Source of the DNA: Corythucha ciliata
Taxonomy: Eukaryota; Arthropoda; Insecta; Hemiptera; Tingidae
Direction of reading: 5' to 3'
Length of the DNA stretch: 64,000 nt
Assembly: GCA_038030265.1 (NCBI GenBank)
Contig: CM075938.1
Location: 23,227,009-23,291,008 of the forward strand
Shown: positions 34,193 through 46,996 of the stretch, piece after piece
How the letters are laid out: each line of letters opens with the position of its first letter
Numbering within the stretch: the stretch's first letter is position 1
Made by a program: the position numbers and the translations under genes
Notes under the pieces: generated by a model
Seen by the model: only the letters and a program-made list of their open reading frames with translations
Databases searched by the model: none
What the model was told of the DNA's origin: nothing

Positions 34193-34555
34193 GTAGGGTG
34201 GGGGCGGTGGGGTTCCTTCTTTGTTTCCTTTTCTGCCACACCCCTCACCCCCCTCCGACTGTGACCCCCTTCGTTCTACGGGGAGCCATGTTGCATTTTA
34301 GGACCCAGACGAAAGTGGGCCAACTTGTTTTTTTAATTTGTTTCTATCAAATTTCACCCATTAGCCTCTGTTCATAATTCTGGAATAAGGCCTCGACGTC
34401 CAGTGTGCGCTTTTAAGATGACTATCTTTCGATTTTAATACGTTTTACCGTGTCCTATCGGGCAGCATACATAAGTTCGGGGTATTAGGAACAGTATCAC
34501 TCATGTTTCATTATTCCAAGTGAAGTCGGTAAACGTAGAAAACGAGTGGAACAAA

Positions 34556-34574
34556 ATGGATAGCAATGAGCGAG
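34556..34574 (+). CDS. RXR: Candidate first coding exon of RXR
   Basis: ATG followed by GATAGCAATGAGCGAG and a consensus GTGAGT donor at 34575. The exon is 19 nt, so it ends in phase 1. The first certain RXR exon at 55045 begins with GG-CTT-AGC and needs exactly one base from upstream; joining gives MDSNERGLSLENN and a total of 1212 nt (403 codons) with no frame conflict. The 5' flank (ggtaaacgtagaaaacgagt) looks like leader. The phase match alone has a one-in-three chance, and the 20.5-kb intron is long for this window, so this is an inference. Confidence 0.4.
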
Positions 34575-34819
34575 GTGAGTCTTTATTTTATTTATTGAAG
34601 ATTAATGTAATAGCGGTGTGGTGCTAGCCAGGAAATTGTCCGAAACTCGAGCCCGCCAATAATATGACGTTTTACAATTGAATAAAAAGTGGTTTCATTT
34701 TGATGGGACGTTGTTTCCAAAATTACGAGGAGAATGAAGTAGAAATTGAGAATCCAGGTCAAGCAGGTTGATAACAACGGTTGATGCTCCTGTTCCTGCC
34801 TGTGTTGTCTCGCTGGCAT

Positions 34820-34883
34820 CTGAAGAGTTCAGCATCGAAAATCATACTCTGGAGGTTATGATTTTCGATGCTGAACTCTTCAG
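34820..34883. repeat. Perfect 27-bp inverted repeat with a 10-nt loop
   Basis: Arms 34820-34846 and 34857-34883 (ctgaagagttcagcatcg... and its exact inverse) around ctctggaggt. It lies about 245 bp after the candidate RXR start exon. Transcribed, it would form a perfect short hairpin. Confidence 0.9.
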
Positions 34884-35689
34884 AAAAGTGAGTAATCGTT
34901 CACTGGAGCGAACTACTATTTATTTGGTGGCGTGTTTGTCGGTGCATGTTGGGCGAAATTTGGCATGGAAGGCGATGCCCCTCTTGGGTGACCTATTCAC
35001 TCCAACTTGATAAAGGTGTGCGGACAGAAAGGCTCGAGAGCTGAAACCACCTGTTGCCACCCCAACTGCTGAAAACGCTATCGGATAGTTTCACACCGCC
35101 GAGTGACGATAATTGAGGCATTACTCGTGACAGAATGCTTGCAGGACGTAGTGGTGCTGGTGGAAATTCACCACTTGGCATTGAACGAGTCTTACATTTT
35201 CAAATTCGGCGTTGAAACCATGTGAACATCCGTGCTGGGGTCATAGATTATTGGGGATTGAAATTCCCCACCCACCCCGTCCGATCTCATCTTAACAGGA
35301 GGTCACTCACGGAGCTATAAAGTTCGGAGTAGTTGGTTGGCTAACCCTTCTCTGTTTCCAAGCCACCGGAATCTGCCTCTGTTCGGCTGATCAAGCAGTG
35401 GTAATTGTCCAAAACATGATTTATTACAATCATGAAATAGGCCTAGGTCCTCCTGGGCACAAATACCAAGCGATTTAACATTGCCAAAAAAAAAGGAGTA
35501 CAACTGCCTTTGGCCATAAGAGCTTTTCACATCTCACATCCAACTTTCGTGCTACCGTCTAGAATGCCCAGATTATTATCTCATCAGTATATCTGAACAC
35601 TCAACTCAGACGAACTGGTCGAACAGTCATGGTGCCCTAGCTTCCCTTAGGGGGAATTAACCGTATGACAGGATTGATAGCTTTTTACC

Positions 35690-36035
35690 AGGCACGGATC
35701 CAGACTCCAGAGTAGGCTTGAGGAGGCCATGACCCTTTCCTGCCACCGTACATACGAACACCACACAGTTTTTGTGGCAAAGTAGCTCCCAACCTTCGAA
35801 CATTAAAATATTGAGAAAAAAAAAAAAACAACAACAACAAAGGAAATCCAGACGCCAGAAAAGTGAAAAAATCAACCACATTAAACTACTATTTGACGAG
35901 AACTAACTGTTTGCAAAAATATTCCACGTACCAAATACATTGAACTCAATCCCGCGGCTAGCACTACCGAGCTTTGGACCCGACAAAAACAAAAATCTGC
36001 GCGTTCAACCTCCCACACCCATCTTTTGGCACGTT
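35690..36035 (+). repeat. Dispersed repeat, 'ggcgcggatccag' family, copy 1
   Basis: Shares with 60712-61030, in the same order: cggatccag, gaggaggccatgac, tggccacc-like text, gcaaagtagctc, gcggctagcactaccgagc and gcgcgttcaacctc, then catcttttggc. It carries an A-rich insertion at 35817-35845. Typical of a short dispersed retro-element; no coding. Confidence 0.65.
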
Positions 36036-36294
36036 TTCGGAGTCAAGCATTTCCACTCGACTTCTCCGTTATCATATGATATAATTCAGAGAAGACGGAT
36101 GGAAATGATCGGCTTCAAAGCGGGATTTTATGCAAATGGAAAACGCTATTAGTGATGGACTCTCGAACGTGTTGCTTCATTTCGATAGTTCGATTTGTTC
36201 ACTCCCACCAAATATATATAAAGAACTCAACAAAAAAACTTTTACTACGGGCACTACTGCTACTATGCGGCTGCTATGTGTCTACGGTTACATA

Positions 36295-37853
36295 CAGGGT
36301 GGAACAGGATAAGTGGGGGAAAAAAATTGGGTGAAAATAGGCCTCATTTGCGATCGAAAACACCCTATAAACCATGGTCCGAAAATCAAAATCCTACGAG
36401 ATATGATTTTTTTAACGTTTTTTGTGGTTTGCATCACTTTTCGCAAATGAATCGGTTTAAAGCTGACATTTGCAACTTTTGACGATGGATTTGGAAAGAG
36501 CACACTTTGTTCTGTCAGGAATAACCATTTTCGATAAAATCCAACTTTTTTCTGTGGGCTCGAGAGATGCTCACGAAGTTTTGCAAGTCGAGGATCTCTA
36601 ATTTTTCAAAAAATTCAACCTTCACTTCGCTACACGAAATCTGAGCGTACCTACATCCCATAGGTCCGAAAAACTTCTTCAATTTGTCCTTTTTAAAATT
36701 ACTCATGAAGGTTTTTTTAGTTCTTCAGCGAGTTTTCGGCAGAAATTGCCATTTCTTGGAAAAAAAGAAAAATGTTTCCCTTGAAAATCGCTTGTTTTGA
36801 CCTACCCAATTTGAACGAGCTTTGTGATTCGTAACATGCTAAAACTCATTAAAGCCTTATCCAAAGTTTTCCTTCGTACCGAACGGAATGCGCATTCCTA
36901 CCAAAATATCAAAAACTGTCGCTCCGGTAACTGGCTGTCAGCAAGGTAGCGTTTCACTACTGCGAATTGTGGCGTGTTTAGCCACAACACAGCGCACAGC
37001 GCGTGTTGTGCGCTGAATTCGACGAAATCAGCGCACTTAATGGCTCTACTTGTTGATACCAGTTTCAGGCTAAATAATTGCAAATTAACTGGAAACGTCG
37101 AAATTCGGAGTAGATAAATACACTCTATCCGACAGCTAGCTAGCGACATTTTTTGGAATTTAACAAGCGTACACAGTCCGTCCCGTTCAAGGGAAAACTT
37201 TGGATGATGCTTTAATGACGCCAATCATGCTAAAAATCACAAAGCTCGTTCAAATGTTATAGATCGAAACAGGCGTTTTTAAAAAGAAAACCCATTCTTT
37301 TTTCTTAGAAATGGTCATTTCTGCCGAAAAATCCCTGACTAACTAAAACTACGTTCATGAGTAATTTTCAAAAAGGACAGTTTGGGGAAGTTTTTCCGAC
37401 CCATGGGATGTCAGTGCGCTCAGATTTAGTGTAAAAAGTGGTGGTTGACTTTTTTGAAAAATGAGAAATTCTCTATTTGCAAAACTTTGAGCAGCTCTCG
37501 AGCCCCGGTTGAATTTGACCGGAAATGGCTAATCCTATCAGAAAAAAGTGTGCTCGTTCCGAATCAGTCATCAAAAGTTGCAAAATGTTAGCTGTAAACT
37601 GAGTTATTCGCATTTAGTTAAGAAAAGTTATGTGAGTCATAATAAACGTTATAAAAATCATATCTCGCAGGGTTTTGATTTTCGGACCATGATACACAGG
37701 GTGTCTTCGATCACAAAATAAATAAAACCTACTTTCACCCAATTTTTAATATTGCGTTCCGGACCATGGTGTGTAATTCGTCTTTTCGATCGCAAATCAG
37801 CTCTACTTTTTTCCCCCCAAATTTTTTTTTTTAGGTTATTCTGAAACACCCTG
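36295..37853. mobile_element. Foldback element with long inverted arms and TA target site
   Basis: Ends CAGGGTG ... CACCCTG, flanked by TA on both sides, as in Tc1/mariner-like elements. The left half (36295-36900) is inverted in the right half (37200-37853): gtccgaaaatcaaaatcct, gagcacactttgttctg, ccataggtccgaaaaact and aatcacaaagctcgttc pair with their inverses, so each arm is about 600 bp. The centre (36900-37200) is unique, with a minus-strand frame of 108 codons lacking recognised motifs. No transposase. Confidence 0.75.
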
Positions 37854-38499
37854 TATATGTGGAAGAAAACAGCCCCCCCCCCTGTCATCAGTTCTCAACC
37901 AAATTTGGCTCGATGGGCGATGTCACTCCTACGCAAACCCCAGGTGCCACTGGGGTCAAAACCGCAACATTATGCGAAGTAGTACATCCCACCGGCAGAG
38001 CACAGTACAACTAAGCTGTAGAATTTAGAGGGAAAAAGCCTTCCCCCCCCCATGTCTTCTGATCTCAACCAAAAGTACGATGGCTCTTCCACATAGACCC
38101 TGTGGGCAAACAAATTTTTCGTGATTTGTGGTGGGTCATGTGTCATGCCCCCAACATCTTTGTTGTTTTTTGTTTAACTTGGCCGTGGCGCCTAGCCACA
38201 ACATCCCCGGTCCCCGTTTCGCCCTCACGGTTCTCATCGGTCCTGGTGAGCCGGGTCCTCCCTGACTCGGTTTTGCTGGGTCGGGTGGAGCGCCGTATCG
38301 TAGTGCAGTGGCACCTTCGTTCCCGGTGAGGGGCGGTCCATCGGTTCCGTACTCGGCTGAAATTGCCGGGCTGATGAGACCAGGACCGAGTAGCTCAGGT
38401 AGCTGAAGGTCTGAGGTCGAAACGAAGACTGGACCGCACCGAAGGTTTTCGTGATTGTCTGGTGGGTCATGCCCCCAACATTTGCGAAAAAACTCTCAT

Positions 38500-38880
38500 T
38501 CGTAGTCAAAGTGGAGAATATGTGCTAACTCGCGATTTATCGAAGTGACTTCCAGACCAAGATTGAGAAAACATCGCTGATTCGCGGTGTGTGGAGGCCC
38601 TTTTACGGCTAAAATTGAGAAACACTGCGTATGCGATGTTCTTGGGAGGGCAAGTCGTCGGCTAAAATTTTAAAAAACCGCTAAACAACGGCTAAAATTG
38701 TGGAAAGTCGAGTATTCGCCGCTAAAATTAGAGAAAACGCTGATTCTCGATATCAATAGGCAACTACGTGGCAAAAATGTAGAAAACCCCGTAATTTAAG
38801 GCTACAAGTAAAATAAATCGCTAATTTGCTGATAAAATTGAGAAAAAGCGCTAATTCACGGCTAAAATTTAGAATAGACT
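38500..38880. repeat. Tandem repeat tract, 'gctaaaattgagaaa-gcgctaattc' family
   Basis: Diverged units of about 30 bp, such as ctaaaattgagaaaaagcgc followed by taattcacggctaaaattta. Upstream, 38110-38170 and 38445-38485 are two copies of a tttcgtgatt...ggtgggtcatg...cccccaacat segment flanking GC-rich text. Confidence 0.7.
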
Positions 38881-41027
38881 TTACTTGTTGTTCGGAAAAA
38901 AGTCAAGGGGGATCAGTTGACAGTTGAGCCACCTCTCACTGAAAATGTGGAGTGGTGGCTACGCCTCTCTGACGTCCTTGATGTAAGCCTCATCCTCATC
39001 CATCGCTTACACCTCTGCGATGGTAAATGGTCACTTGTGTGGTCGGCTGATCTTCCACCATTTGTTGAAAGCGAGGGCGAGGGACAACCGTGCAGTGCAA
39101 TTGCGTCCGCGTACCTAATAACGATACTTCGGAGCATCAGGAAATAGAATTATCCATTTAGCGCATAATTTTGTGCAGTCCTTGTTTACCTTTTAGAGCC
39201 ATGGCTGGTACCATGCACCTCTCATGGAAATTGCTGAAATGGGGGTGTGCTATGCGCTGTTAAAATGGCCTTCACTGCGATCATTGACAGGGTGGGGACT
39301 ATTGTGCCGTCTGCGACCCATCTTTGGTAGACTCCCATGCTTAAATTACGCTTGATTAGTCCTTCAGCTTGTCCGTACTTGGACTCGCGTAAATTCCGTT
39401 ATATATTTTTTTGCATAGATTTCCAGTGGTTCTTCCCGGGGCGTTTACCTTGTAACTCGCGAACTAGTTAAGGTGTGTATTAAATTACGTAATTCGAGAA
39501 AAATTTAGGAATTCCTTCATTAAAATCAAGCACGCTAAAAGTGGATGACCTTTCCCTGAAAAAAAGGAAAACCCTTCCGTTATTTTTTTTAACAAATTCC
39601 AAAAAATAATAAAATAGTAAATAAATATTACATAAATCAAAATTAATATTTGTGATTCAGTACTTATTGGAATTATTTATAATTGATAAAAATTACATAT
39701 TACGGAAATCGTGTAGGTACACATAAATGTCTGGGCCTATTGTGTTGTTTTACTGCGATAGGTATCTTCTCACTACGCCCTTTCAACGCCTTTCTGTAAT
39801 AAACAGCCGTCATTTTGAAATCGTGACCTATGACAAGTGATTTTTCAAATGACTTGTTGATTGATCTAAGGAATTGACGATGAGTGAGGGGGCAAATTCT
39901 TTCATTGATTCAATTTTTTCTGACAAGGTCATCTGAAGAAAGGTCATAAATTTGGTTGAATGAAAAGATCCCCGTCCACTTACCACTTGATTTCCACCCT
40001 CTTGTCCTAAGGTTAAATAGTAGGGCTTGAAGGCGCTAGACAGGTGTTCTTGGCACTGTGTAGGGAGGGTTCAGGCAATTATGCAAAAATTCTCTCTCTC
40101 CCTTTCTCTATCTCTCTCTTCCCCTTTTGTTGGGAGCTGGGACGCGAGACTTCTCCTCCAATCTTTCCTTCTTACGATTATAAAATCGTAAACCTACCTC
40201 TTCTCCTTCACATTAGTTGGTGTTTTTTAGTGTGAGCATGAGCGGCGGCGTTGAGTGCGACTTTTTTTTCCCTTAATTCACACCGCCCAAAGTCGCCGCT
40301 CGGCGGGGGCCCTCCACACACCGCCAACCGGCAAAACACGCGGTGGCGCGGCGTCGTCTCCGCCGCTGCATGAACTGTGTCAGTAGAGTGTTTGTATCTG
40401 AGGGAAGAGAATAGTCCTCTTGATACAACCTCCCCCTCCCCATCGTCAATCTACGGTACTGTGTCTTTCGAGTTTGGTGGAGTATCGGATTTTTGAATTT
40501 TGTGTTTTAAACATTAAAGTGCGTGGGTGGTTAAATTTTTGTAATCCATGGATTTTTGAATATTGTGCCAATGTGTATGTGTTAATTGAAAAATTTGGAA
40601 AATAAATCCCAGTAACGAGGGATATTTTTCTCGTGCAATGATCAAAAAAGAAAAACCAATGATGTCCGTGTCAGCAATTATTCAAAATCATTGGGGCCGA
40701 GGTATTGATTTATTTGAATACTGTTTTTTTCAACTTCAAGTACTTACTAAAAAGAACTCCCTCCTATTCATGTTAGTGAAAAGGTCTATTTTTAATATTG
40801 AACATATCGAGTTTATCGTGGTTCAGAGTGTAAGCTTTGCTTTACGACAATTTCAACATCGACCAGAAAATGCAGGCACTGCTTGAAAATGCTAAAACGC
40901 TTGGCAACGAATAAAATGACCCCAACCTCCGTTACACCTAGTATGGGTCTATGAGTTAGTGAATCACCAAGTCGTCTTCGGCATCTAAAAAAAATCCTGG
41001 ATGGCTAGGTCTATATTGTCCTGTAGG
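38881..41027. other. Stretch without recognised gene
   Basis: Contains a 76-codon plus frame at 38917-39147 without known motif, AT-rich text at 39590-39700, a (CT)n run at 40089-40125 and a GC-rich patch at 40230-40380 that could be an alternative promoter or leader for the downstream RXR gene, which cannot be decided here. Confidence 0.35.
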
Positions 41028-41107
41028 GTTTAGAATGCCGAGCGGGTTATATTATTGATACATCCCTGAGGGTATTTCGGACGATGCTCCTGCTCGGCAT
41101 TCTAAAC
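41028..41107. repeat. 80-bp hairpin with 16-bp perfect arms
   Basis: gtttagaatgccgagc (41028-41043) and its exact inverse (41092-41107) around a 48-bp centre. The size suits a small MITE or a precursor-like hairpin. Confidence 0.75.
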
Positions 41108-42689
41108 GCTGAGGGGCTGGACAAAGAGCTGATAGTTTAAATCCCCTCTTTATTTAAAACTGCGCCTTAATTATTTACTTCGATTTTCAAGAGGTCGAAT
41201 TCTGTATGCAAATTAAGCAACCAAAATAGTTCAAAAACTGGTGGGAAAGAGAGAACGAAATGTTGAAAAGCAGGTTGTCCTTGATGGGTTTGAAATTGAA
41301 TGATGTCAGTTGGGTGCAGTTCATCATTTTGGGTCCTATCGCCCTCCTCCCTTCTTACCAAATTGCCATTATTGACCTTGCTTTCATTTTTTCCTTCTTC
41401 TGTATTTGTGTTCCTCTTTACGGGGTCAATTCATTTTCACGGGTGACCTTTCTTCTTTCTCCTTCTGTCCGCCTTAATTCACTTTCATTGAATCTCCGGT
41501 ACCATATTCCTCCACAGAACTCGAAAACCCAATCGGATAAATCAAAATTATGCCCCCCCCCCCTCATAATGGATGATTACGATTAGATTGGCTCTGTTTT
41601 TGCTGGGGTGAGGGAAGTCCTTGCAGGGAAGTCACGGAATTCATTCCACCGTGTCCTGACTATCTGACCTTGGCCACCTAGAGCGCTTCTCCATGTATTT
41701 TTGTTTTTGTTTTTTATTTTGCAAAATTAATTTCACTTTTATTTATTCCTTTTTTCTTATTCTCTTCATGCAGCGAGAAACACAAGATGAGCATAAAAAT
41801 ATATTGTGTGCCCAGTGTTACAGGGCTCGAGGTACGGCTTTTTATGGGCTTAAACTAATGTTGGATATCAAGAAAGGTTTGTCTTCTTGCCAGCATAAAT
41901 TTCAGAACCCTTTTTTCTTGCCTGCAAAAAAGATGGATTTTTCAAGGATAGGACAGGAGACATGTGGAATGGGGGTGGGTGTAAAGTATCGGTAAAATCA
42001 TCCACCTACCTTCATGATAATAAAGGGTTGAGCCCTGAAATCCCAAATATCGGATGTCAAACTTATTTTATTCGAGGAGGAAGGGTGTTTTCTTTATAAG
42101 GTCGTCACCCTTTGGAGGGGTAGCTAATATTAGCAACAATCTAACTCTCAAGTTCAATGTGATCCTACCGCGATAAAAGAAATATTGCGCAATACGGCTC
42201 TGATTGCGTTTTTTTTTTCTACATTAATCGTTGAATAGTCCGAATGTTTCAAGTTCCTTAGGGCGAGACCTAATTTTTTTGTTTTCTGTATTGCAAAAAA
42301 AATCTCTCCTTCCCCCGCCACCGTTTATTTCTTCTCCTGACATATAGTTATTTTTAATTAGGCATTTTAACAATCTCAGGTTGATTCGAAGAGAGTATCT
42401 AAATATAGACAATGGGAGCTTTTCGAGCTCTTTCTCATTGGTAAAATGTCACCACGAACTTTTTGCCGCAGTTAAAATTCTTCTTTGGTGCCCCCTCGTC
42501 ATTTTTTGCGGATTGACGGTGTGAGAAGGGCATGACCAACGACAGTACGTTGTAATCAGCGGATTTTTCCCTTCTTCCAATTACGCTTATGATGCTTCCA
42601 ACGCCTCGAGTTTCGAATCTTGAGTTCTTATTGTGTAGAGGAGGGGGGGTGCAGTGGAGAAGCGTGAGAACGCCCCCTTCTCACCGCAT

Positions 42690-43010
42690 TTAAATAAAAT
42701 AAAATAAAATATGATATGGGTGAGGCCTCTAACATTAATAAGACTGAAAAAGTTGTTGTTTTTACAAAAAGCTCTTACATCCTTGAATTTCCAAGTTGCT
42801 CTAACTAGACTGACCCGTTCATATTTTTTTCTGCCTATTATGTTCTATGTATTATTTATAATTTGTTCGTCGTGTCCGCAATCGACACGTATATCTTATA
42901 ATTGTCGTACTTCGCGTAAAAATGCCATTCCGATAAGACATGTGTTATGGTTACTTGATATCCTCAAAATGAAGTTGCGTTTAACAATGCACTTAATCTT
43001 CAATTAAAGC
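42690..43010 (+). mobile_element. Degenerate LINE reverse-transcriptase C-terminal remnant
   Basis: Broken frames read LKKLLFLQKALTSLNFQ followed, in a shifted frame, by TDPFIFFSAYYVLCIIYNLF. This resembles the QK-A-R-I-NF ... PLF ... IL-I-D-Y pattern after the polymerase domain of CR1/jockey-like non-LTR elements. An (aaata)n run lies immediately upstream. No complete domain remains. Confidence 0.35.
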
Positions 43011-43958
43011 TAATCAAGACTGGTTGCTTGCTGTGGGACCTTGCAAGTTATTCTATGATTATGATTGATGAAATGAAATTGATAAATCCACCTTAAGTAC
43101 GTTGCATTATCTATCTTGAATGAAAAGATGCCCAGGAAGGTATTTATTTTTAGTGCATCTTCCTCATTGCCAAGAGCCGGCACAAAGGCCGGTGCTGTAT
43201 CGGGGGGGGGGGGGGTTTGTTTACTCGCAGGCTAACCCATATGTGGTGACATTGAAGTTATGAGTTAGCTTTTTGAACTTCTGAAAGGCGCACTGAGAAA
43301 AACGCAAATTCTGGACCTAAAATTGGATATTTGATTAGTGGAATCTAACAATTTTGCACTGGAACTGTCTAAATTCCACGTTGCGACAATAACACAGTGA
43401 GGCTCAGAATGTATTGATTATAATGTGGTACCTATTAAATTAACTGTCCAAAAACTTCTATTTCAACCTCATTAACCGACTGTTCACATTGAAAAGGCTC
43501 TTTTCTTCATTACTCGTTTAGGAAACCGTCATTATTTTGTTCCCACAAATAACGATTTTGCCCTACGAATTCGGTAATTTAATTCTCATTTCTCAAAGAG
43601 TCCCACCTCGAAAACATTGAGCTCCGAGCTCCCGATTTCAGCTCTGACTTTTCCTTGCTGTAGTTTCTGGTGAGAGATGGAGACATTTTTACTGACTCTC
43701 GTAGAATAAAAGGGAAAGAGGAGCGTATTTTTCTATCAAATTAACATTGGCTATATCCCGACCTTGGTATAAAAATCAACATGGGCACCGCCTCGATTCC
43801 CAACTAGTCCTACCATAAGAAAAGAAAGAAAATGATCTTGGTTTGGGGAAGGGGGACGAATAATTTGAAGAAAACTAAATGTCCTTGGATAAAAATTTTG
43901 GCGAACTTTTTCTGAACAATAAATTCTGTAGTGCTTAATGAAGAGATTATGGAGCTTT

Positions 43959-45027
43959 TTAATTTTTTCTTTTAAAAAAATGGATCAATATCGTAAATTG
44001 AAAAAATAGAAATGGGTTTGAGTCACGATACGCTCTGGAAACTGTTCCCTGGAGGCCGTTCTTTTCTTCTCTTTTTCCATTGGGAGTCCACGTGAAGTCC
44101 TTGCGACTCACGTGGCTCACAACGAATCCTTCGACGAGCGAGTTGACCTTCGCAGTAGAAAAGAAAAACTGCCTGTCCTGTTGTGCTCTGTCTTTTTTTA
44201 CTTTGTGATTTGAGTGGGATAAAAATCCGTTTTCTGCCTCGAAAAATGTTTTATTAGACTTCCAAGAGTAAGTCTCATTTGAACACCGTGAGATGTTCTT
44301 AAGGGCGATGTTTTTGGGTTCGCTGATGACAAATTTTTGAATTTTGTTGTCTCCAAACGAATAATAGTATTTATTTTTAAAAAACAAAAGCTTTTCGCCT
44401 ACTTGGAGGCATCCTCAGTGTTTTTGTTTACAAACAAAAATTTGAGTCAGACTAGTCTGGTCAGTTACATTGTTTGCAGTTTCACACTTTGTCTGTACTG
44501 TAAAAAAAAATGGCGAAAAGCTTTTTCTTAAAAAAAATAAATACTATTATTCGTTGGGAGACAACACCATTCAAAAATTTGTCAAATTTGAACTGTATAA
44601 TCGTGACTTTGTATAATCATTTGTGTTCGAATTCCTTCTCAAGGACGTTTGAAACTCTAGAGCTTCCGTAACGCCCCCCCCCCCCGCCACTGTCACATAC
44701 CAGTTCTCCGTTTCAGCGCTTCGCAGAGAATTCGCCGATTTTCGCCCGTTGGTTCCGTTCCTTCGCTTTGATCTGGCCCATTTCTCTTGAACCATAGCAA
44801 GCGGAGACGATTAATTAGGATTGGATACTTGGGTGTTTACGTTCCTTCCAGCTGAGGAATGGGGCCGCCTGGGTCGTGTAAAAATCAAGGTTAAAACTAT
44901 ACGGGTGACGCAAACATTTTGCGGCCCAGCGTTCGATAATGTCGTTTAGTTTCGTTTTCGTGATGAGTGCTACCGTGGCTAACATACCGTGATCGTTGCT
45001 CATAAAAGAAGTGCTTTTGGAAAGCAA
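43959..45027 (-). other. Coding-like minus-strand frames of unknown origin
   Basis: Two frames have amino-acid-like codon use and do not match local repeats: 44815-45027 (SNDHGMLATVALITKTKLND, RWAAKCLRHPYSFNLDFY, stop TAA) preceded by a pyrimidine-rich acceptor-like run, and 43959-44387 (SRCSNETYSWKSNKTFFEAE, SLVEGFVVSHVSRKDFTW). A third short one lies between them (44690-44795). No family is recognised and no consistent splice model joins them; they may be host exons, transposon remnants or chance. Confidence 0.2.
44330..44581. mobile_element. Palindromic MITE with 70-bp arms
   Basis: Arms 44330-44399 and 44512-44581 (caaatttttgaattttgttgt ... gcttttcgcc and its inverse) are highly similar, around a 112-bp centre. 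It overlaps the 5' end of a minus-strand frame at 43959-44387. Confidence 0.8.
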
Positions 45028-46738
45028 AAAGAGAGAGAGAAGGTGTGATGACTGAGTAAGGGAAAGGCTCTTAAAACAAATGGTGGGAGGGGAGGGGTCG
45101 TACCCATCGTGAAGTAGTGGTTGTGATGAGTACTTGTGTGTGAGCGTAAACGTACAAAAATAATCCTCTATGGAATCCTTTTTTTTTGCCCCTATCCTAT
45201 TTTGTTCATCTTTGAATCCGCCACTGCCGCCCCCTCTGATATCCGTTCCGTGACAATGTCACGGCTATGCCAAGCTCCCAAGGCCGCTTCTGTGTCACAG
45301 TTCACAGTTTTTGTAGTGACATACACATACAACTTATATTTTTCCTTGGTTTCCAACAGCAATGCGGGCATCAAGAGTAAATGATAGTGGGCTGCAAATT
45401 GTTATTCGTAATTGATGCTTATTGCGATTCTATCGTTCCGTCCGTCGGAAGATGGTTCAACTTCAATTGGTGTACCTACCGATTCAAGTGATATGAAGGG
45501 GGAGGGGTTAAAATAGTCAATAATGAACACTCGTGGACCGACATCCTGTTCCTCACTAAAAAAAAAAAAAATAATAATGTGAAAATGTAATCAATGCAAA
45601 CAAAACACTAAAATTAATGGCCTAATGACGTCCATCTCTCCTCTATCCTTTTAAAAAATGGGCTCAATCAAACGAAAAAAGCAGGCAAATGAAAGATGAT
45701 AATGTGATGGTCGGAGAGTGGAGTGGCGGGGTTGTGTAGAAGCCTTGCGAAGAATGAAAGACTTAATTTGTTTTTCGATTCAAGGGGCGGTTGGGGAAAA
45801 AATGTTCTCAAATTAGGGGGGAAAAGAAAATATGAGATGGAAAAACTCGTTAAACCTTTAGGTTTTTCTCGTGGGAAGAAAAACTCCCTCAATCTTAATA
45901 ATTGAATTGTGTCTCACAAAAGTAATAACAATATTTTGAAATTTGTCCGGTGACTGTCCTCATGCACAGCTGACCTATTGGAGCGTGCGCTCTTCTCTTG
46001 CAGGGCAACCTTTCCAGGTGGCGATCTTGGAGGATTGTCACAATCCTGAGCTACGGAGGATTTGTAAAAATACTCAAGTAGCCACTCCTATTAGAGAGGT
46101 GTGTGGCGAACTTCGGTACCCAATGTGAGCGTTTTGTTATTCGAGCATTGAGTGGTTCAAGCATTTTGAGGTTCGATAATTTTTCGGATAGAGGGCATTT
46201 GGTGGTTCGCGCGTCTCGAGTGGTTCGAGCAATTGGTGGTTAAAACGTTTTGTAGTTCAAGCATTGCGTAACCAACGATATATAAACCTGGATTTCTCAC
46301 AGTGGACTGGAGGGGCGTGGAGGGGGCAGGTCGTCCCCTGGTAAACAATCACCCTGCCCCTCTCCTTGTGTAGTTATGGCAATATGACACTTATTTTGAT
46401 ACTCCACCCCTCTCATCCACTATGGGAGCTTATTTGATGGCTATTATCAGCTGGTCTTTATCAGCAGTGATGAGCAATCCAGTTCTTTTATATATCGTTG
46501 TGCGTAACATTTCAGTAGCGCACTGACACGACGTAGCGGCGAGAGGGGACGAATCGGCTTAAAGCTTAAAAAAAGAAAAAATAGGGATTTTTAGGTTTAC
46601 AAGCGTTGATTCGTGGCTAATATCAAGGGAAAGTGCTCACTTGCCACTAAAATGGGGAACTTGCACATTTTTCAAGCAATGGTGTTTCTTGAAGAGGGCT
46701 CTTCATCAAGACAATTGCTTTAAATATTGAAATCAATC

Positions 46739-46741
<3 letters not shown>

Positions 46742-46770
<29 letters not shown>
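46742..46770. repeat. Poly-T run of about 29 bases
   Basis: Uninterrupted t run at the end of a short tract (46600-46680) of the gctaa...gagaaa tandem family. Confidence 0.6.
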
Positions 46771-46771
<1 letters not shown>

Positions 46772-46996
46772 CGAATTTTTAAAAATTTTGAGTGGGGGCT
46801 TGGTTACGTCGTAGGCTATTCAATAAAATGGATGGTGTGGGGAAGAGGGGGTAACACGTGTTTTCTTTGGGACAATTTTTCTTGTTATTTGTAAACAAAA
46901 ATGTCTCAAATGCGTCACATCTAAACATTGAAGTCATTTCCCCTCGCACCATCCATCCCCTCCTGAAGAACTTTGAAATTGATTTAAAAATCACCA

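Noticed and set aside
36898..37224. 108-codon minus frame in the centre of the foldback element
   Set aside because: No transposase motif, no homologue recognised; the reading frame may be fortuitous.
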